This document shows, piece after piece, positions 58,796 through 60,804 of a DNA stretch of 60,804 nucleotides. Under the pieces are notes generated by a model, which was not told the DNA's origin, did no database searches, and saw nothing but the letters and a program-made list of their open reading frames with translations. Numbering within the stretch: position 1 is the stretch's first letter; the number at the start of each line of letters is the position of its first letter. Source of the DNA: a virus; IMG/VR virus record IMGVR_UViG_3300035670_000221, positions 1-60,804 of that record; one strand, given 5' to 3'. The position numbers were made by a program, and so were the translations under genes.

Positions 58796-59434
58796 ATGTA
58801 TAAAACAAGACGAAAGGTAAAGAAAGAATATAAGTGTACAGTATGTAATAAGGTGTACTTACGATGGCAAGGTTTCTGTAGCGGGTGCAAGAAGGCTGGA
58901 ACAGTACAAGAATTCAAATCAATAGTAGAGCCATCGAGAGCTACACAAGAACAAAAGACTTTAATACGACGATCAAAGACTTCGGAGAGGGCTGTAGCCA
59001 AGCGAATGCTAGAGGCTGACGGTCCCGATCCTGTCTTTCAGAAGATAGCCACAAGCACCGGGCGCATCGGACATATCACAGGGCTAAGAATAGATGCTAT
59101 ATCTAAATCCTATGTGACAGAGAATAAGAACCGCAAGATGCCCTCCTGGATTATAGCGGCATGGATACTGATAAATCAACGAGCCACAGACTTCGACAAG
59201 AATGCCCTACTCCATGTTGATCCACCTAATATGCCCCATGAATATAGTACTAACGGGTCCAAGTTTAAACTAGATACCATGGCGATTATTGGTCAAGGAA
59301 GGCATGAATCTTTAATCCACCATGAGAAGGCATTGGCCGCAGTAGTAGAAATTCTACAGTCTGAAACTCCCGAAGGAGAGAAACTAAATTCTATCATAGA
59401 ATACCTAGTAAATTCAGAGCATCTAAGGAAATAA
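58796..59434 (+). CDS. Zinc-ribbon protein with possible resolvase-like domain (212 aa)
   Basis: ATG 58796. The N terminus, YKCTVCNKVYLRWQGFCSGC, is very like the RadA/Sms zinc ribbon, but the ATPase of RadA is absent. The central segment (GHITGLRIDAISKSYVTENK, then KMPSWIIAAWILINQ) resembles, from memory, small putative Holliday-junction or recombination nucleases of actinobacterial phages; the similarity is tentative. Position after DnaB supports a replication or recombination role. Confidence 0.5.
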   Translation: MYKTRRKVKKEYKCTVCNKVYLRWQGFCSGCKKAGTVQEFKSIVEPSRATQEQKTLIRRSKTSERAVAKRMLEADGPDPVFQKIATSTGRIGHITGLRIDAISKSYVTENKNRKMPSWIIAAWILINQRATDFDKNALLHVDPPNMPHEYSTNGSKFKLDTMAIIGQGRHESLIHHEKALAAVVEILQSETPEGEKLNSIIEYLVNSEHLRK

Positions 59435-59441
59435 AAGAGAG

Positions 59442-59470
59442 TTGCATTGCGCCCGGTTATATGCTAGAAT
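59442..59470 (+). promoter_or_regulatory. Sigma70-type promoter sharing a motif with the tRNA promoter
   Basis: TTGCAT (59442-59447), 17 bases, TAGAAT (59465-59470). GAGTTGCATTGCG spans the -35 as at 11121-11133. The leader (59478-59524) can form hairpins (GCGG/CCGC). Confidence 0.75.
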
Positions 59471-59524
59471 AGGTAGTAGCGGTAATCCAGCCGCCAAGCG
59501 GGGCTAGAAATACTGGGAGACTGT

Positions 59525-59737
59525 ATGAAGATTTGTGAAGAGTTTTGGGATGAATTTCTAGTCACAGCAAAGATGCTGTACATAATGGATCAGGAAGCAG
59601 ATGTTTATGATGTGTTTGAATATCTGCGTAGCCATCAGCAGGGTGCAAGTCCATATGGAGAAGCCTTCCTAAGACGAATTGATGCTGAGATTGAGAAGGA
59701 GGAAGGCAGACTTGAACATAGACGAATTATGGGATGA
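59525..59737 (+). CDS. Small acidic helical protein (70 aa)
   Basis: ATG 59525 after CTGGGAGACTGT. First gene of the second early-type promoter. Acidic N-terminal half (EEFWDEFLVTAKMLYIMDQE) and mixed C terminus. No motif recognised. Its end overlaps the next gene. Confidence 0.55.
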   Translation: MKICEEFWDEFLVTAKMLYIMDQEADVYDVFEYLRSHQQGASPYGEAFLRRIDAEIEKEEGRLEHRRIMG

Positions 59738-60005
59738 GGTTAATACCTATCTTAAACAGGTCAGCGTAGAGATAGATGGAGAACACATATGGTCTAACTA
59801 TCAGAATGTCGTAGCGATTATTCTTAGGCTACAGGAAATGCACAATCAACTAGCCCTCCTAGAAATCGCTGGTAGTGCAACACCTGAGGCTAAGAAGTTT
59901 AGGACGATGATCGTTGACCCAACCATCGAACGGTTAGAGAAGGTCGCATCGTTTGAGAGCCGGAAGATGACCGGCAAGCAGATTGAAAGTCAATTAGAAA
60001 GGTAG
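59712..60005 (+). CDS. Small helical protein (97 aa)
   Basis: TTG 59712 is chosen because AAGGAGGAAGG lies just upstream; the open frame extends further back without a ribosome site. It overlaps the previous gene by 26 bases. Mostly helical, acidic start (NIDELWDEVNTYLKQVSVEI) and lysine-rich end. No family recognised. Confidence 0.55.
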   Translation: MNIDELWDEVNTYLKQVSVEIDGEHIWSNYQNVVAIILRLQEMHNQLALLEIAGSATPEAKKFRTMIVDPTIERLEKVASFESRKMTGKQIESQLER

Positions 60006-60010
60006 AGGAA

Positions 60011-60265
60011 ATGGCTAGTTCTGGAAAGATTGTTCGCACCGAAACAAACTCCGCAGACTTTGTTGAAATTGTTATTGATAAGCCTTTGGTGTCCGTAGCA
60101 ATTCATAACAGGTTCTATCCTGTGAGTGGTAGAGGTCATGCAAAGTGTGATCCTACGGATGCGTGGAGTGAGGATTTCGGTGTTCAGTTAGCGTATTCGC
60201 GGGCGTTGGCTCGCGCAAGTAATAGGCTTATTAAGCATCTAGTGAAGTCTAAGCAAGGGGTGTGA
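60011..60265 (+). CDS. Small alpha-beta protein, possibly DUF1876-like (84 aa)
   Basis: ATG 60011 with GGTAGAGGAA. Beta strands FVEIVIDKPLVSVAIHNRFY are followed by GRGHAKCDPTDAW and a helix FGVQLAYSRALARASNRLI. The pattern 'G-x-G-x-A-x-x-x-P-x-D ... ELA-x-ARAL' recalls DUF1876-type proteins, but I cannot confirm this. Function unknown. Confidence 0.55.
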   Translation: MASSGKIVRTETNSADFVEIVIDKPLVSVAIHNRFYPVSGRGHAKCDPTDAWSEDFGVQLAYSRALARASNRLIKHLVKSKQGV

Positions 60266-60270
60266 TATGA

Positions 60271-60483
60271 ATGGGGATAAGCACCGGACCTAAGCGTGAT
60301 CCGGCCAAAGCCCTCGTTAATAAGTTATCTAGAAATAACTTTAACCTTATGAACAAAGCCGGTCAACTAGGCCGACAGGGAGTTAAGGGTCCAGCAGAAA
60401 TGCAGGAAAGGAGGGGTTTACTTGGTCCCGCGACACACCGTACAAAGAAGAAGAAGCAATATAAGCCGAGGATTTACGGTTAA
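60271..60483 (+). CDS. Small basic protein (70 aa)
   Basis: ATG 60271 after AAGGGGTGTGATATGA. Rich in Lys, Arg and Gly (RNNFNLMNKAGQLGRQGVKG, then THRTKKKKQYKPRIYG), probably nucleic-acid binding. Its TAA shares bases with the ATG of the next gene (TAATG). Confidence 0.55.
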   Translation: MGISTGPKRDPAKALVNKLSRNNFNLMNKAGQLGRQGVKGPAEMQERRGLLGPATHRTKKKKQYKPRIYG

Positions 60484-60725
60484 TGCAAAAAAGATTCGTC
60501 ATTGGATTGTATCCGACATTCGAAGCAGCGAAAGCAGCAAAGGACAAGGAGTTAACAGAGCATCCAGAGAACAATTACCAAGTGAGAAGAAAGTATAGAA
60601 ACTTTGCTGTTGTCCATCGAGTGACAACCGAAGAGTCAGAGCAAATCATCGAGCGTGCCAATAGTCTTTATCGCAAGCGCCCCAAGAAAAGGAGCAGGAG
60701 AAGTGTCGCAGATTTCCCAGCGTGA
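60483..60725 (+). CDS. Small basic protein (80 aa)
   Basis: ATG 60483 overlaps the previous stop. It has an alpha-beta start (RFVIGLYPTFEAAKAAKDK) and a very basic C terminus (YRKRPKKRSRRSVADF). No family recognised. It overlaps the start of the next partial gene. Confidence 0.55.
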   Translation: MQKRFVIGLYPTFEAAKAAKDKELTEHPENNYQVRRKYRNFAVVHRVTTEESEQIIERANSLYRKRPKKRSRRSVADFPA

Positions 60726-60804
60726 TTTCGATACCATGACAGATAATCCAGATAAGATTTATCTGATCGTGGCAAATAATTTTGAGGAAGCATATATGTC
60801 AGAG
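60703..60804 (+). CDS. Partial gene at the right edge (first 34 residues)
   Basis: GTG 60703 with GGAGCAGGAG upstream opens a frame that runs to the last base, reading MSQISQRDFDTMTDNPDKIY and onward. Too short to classify. It overlaps the previous gene by 23 bases. Confidence 0.5.
   Translation, partial: MSQISQRDFDTMTDNPDKIYLIVANNFEEAYMSE

Overview
This window is part of the genome of a tailed double-stranded DNA bacteriophage, most likely a long-tailed siphovirus. It has a terminase, portal, protease-scaffold and capsid module, a 1677-residue tape measure, a distal tail protein followed by a large tail-associated protein, and no contractile sheath or classical baseplate genes. Every gene I can support reads on the + strand. 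The DNA is AT-rich, Shine-Dalgarno sites are strong, three promoters look like sigma70 promoters, and terminators are simple hairpins followed by T runs, so the host is bacterial. I cannot name the host. No integrase, repressor or polymerase is visible, and both ends of the window cut through a gene.

Layout. (1) 2-11112: three tandem giant fibre genes (the first truncated by the window edge) built from a 14-residue 'YAQAQ' repeat with inserted beta-sandwich domains, then a small Ig-like protein. (2) 11124-19300: a promoter and a dense accessory block with 19 recognisable tRNA genes, one tRNA-like element, and genes packed between, abutting or overlapping them: two glycosyltransferase-like paralogues, a C5 DNA methyltransferase carrying a long second reading frame, a SAM methyltransferase, an HNH nuclease, tiny membrane peptides, zinc-knuckle proteins, a lipoprotein, an endolysin and a holin candidate, closed by a terminator. 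(3) 19313-26614: terminase, portal, protease-scaffold, decoration-like protein and major capsid protein. (4) 26738-31212: head-tail connector genes interrupted by two glycosyltransferases. (5) 31292-53556: tail tube protein, frameshifted tail chaperones, tape measure, distal tail protein, a 2787-residue YAQAQ fibre ending in a second distal-tail domain, the tail-associated protein, and three proteins that share an N-terminal segment. (6) 53553-55702: a glycosyltransferase, a C39-like peptidase and a second holin candidate, then a terminator. (7) 55758-end: an early/replication unit with SSB, endonuclease VII, DnaB-type helicase, a zinc-ribbon protein and small unknowns.

How it works together. 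YAQAQ proteins fill about 19 kb, close to a third of the window, so this virion probably carries an unusually large adhesive fibre apparatus. Up to five glycosyltransferase-like genes among structural genes suggest that virion proteins are sugar-modified (inference). The tRNA set would support translation independent of the host supply. Late gene output is tuned by a classic -1 frameshift in the tail chaperones and a probable internal start that makes free scaffold protein.

There is no stretch above 300 bases without a gene or RNA. The largest gap is 55703-55953, which holds a terminator, a promoter and a structured leader.
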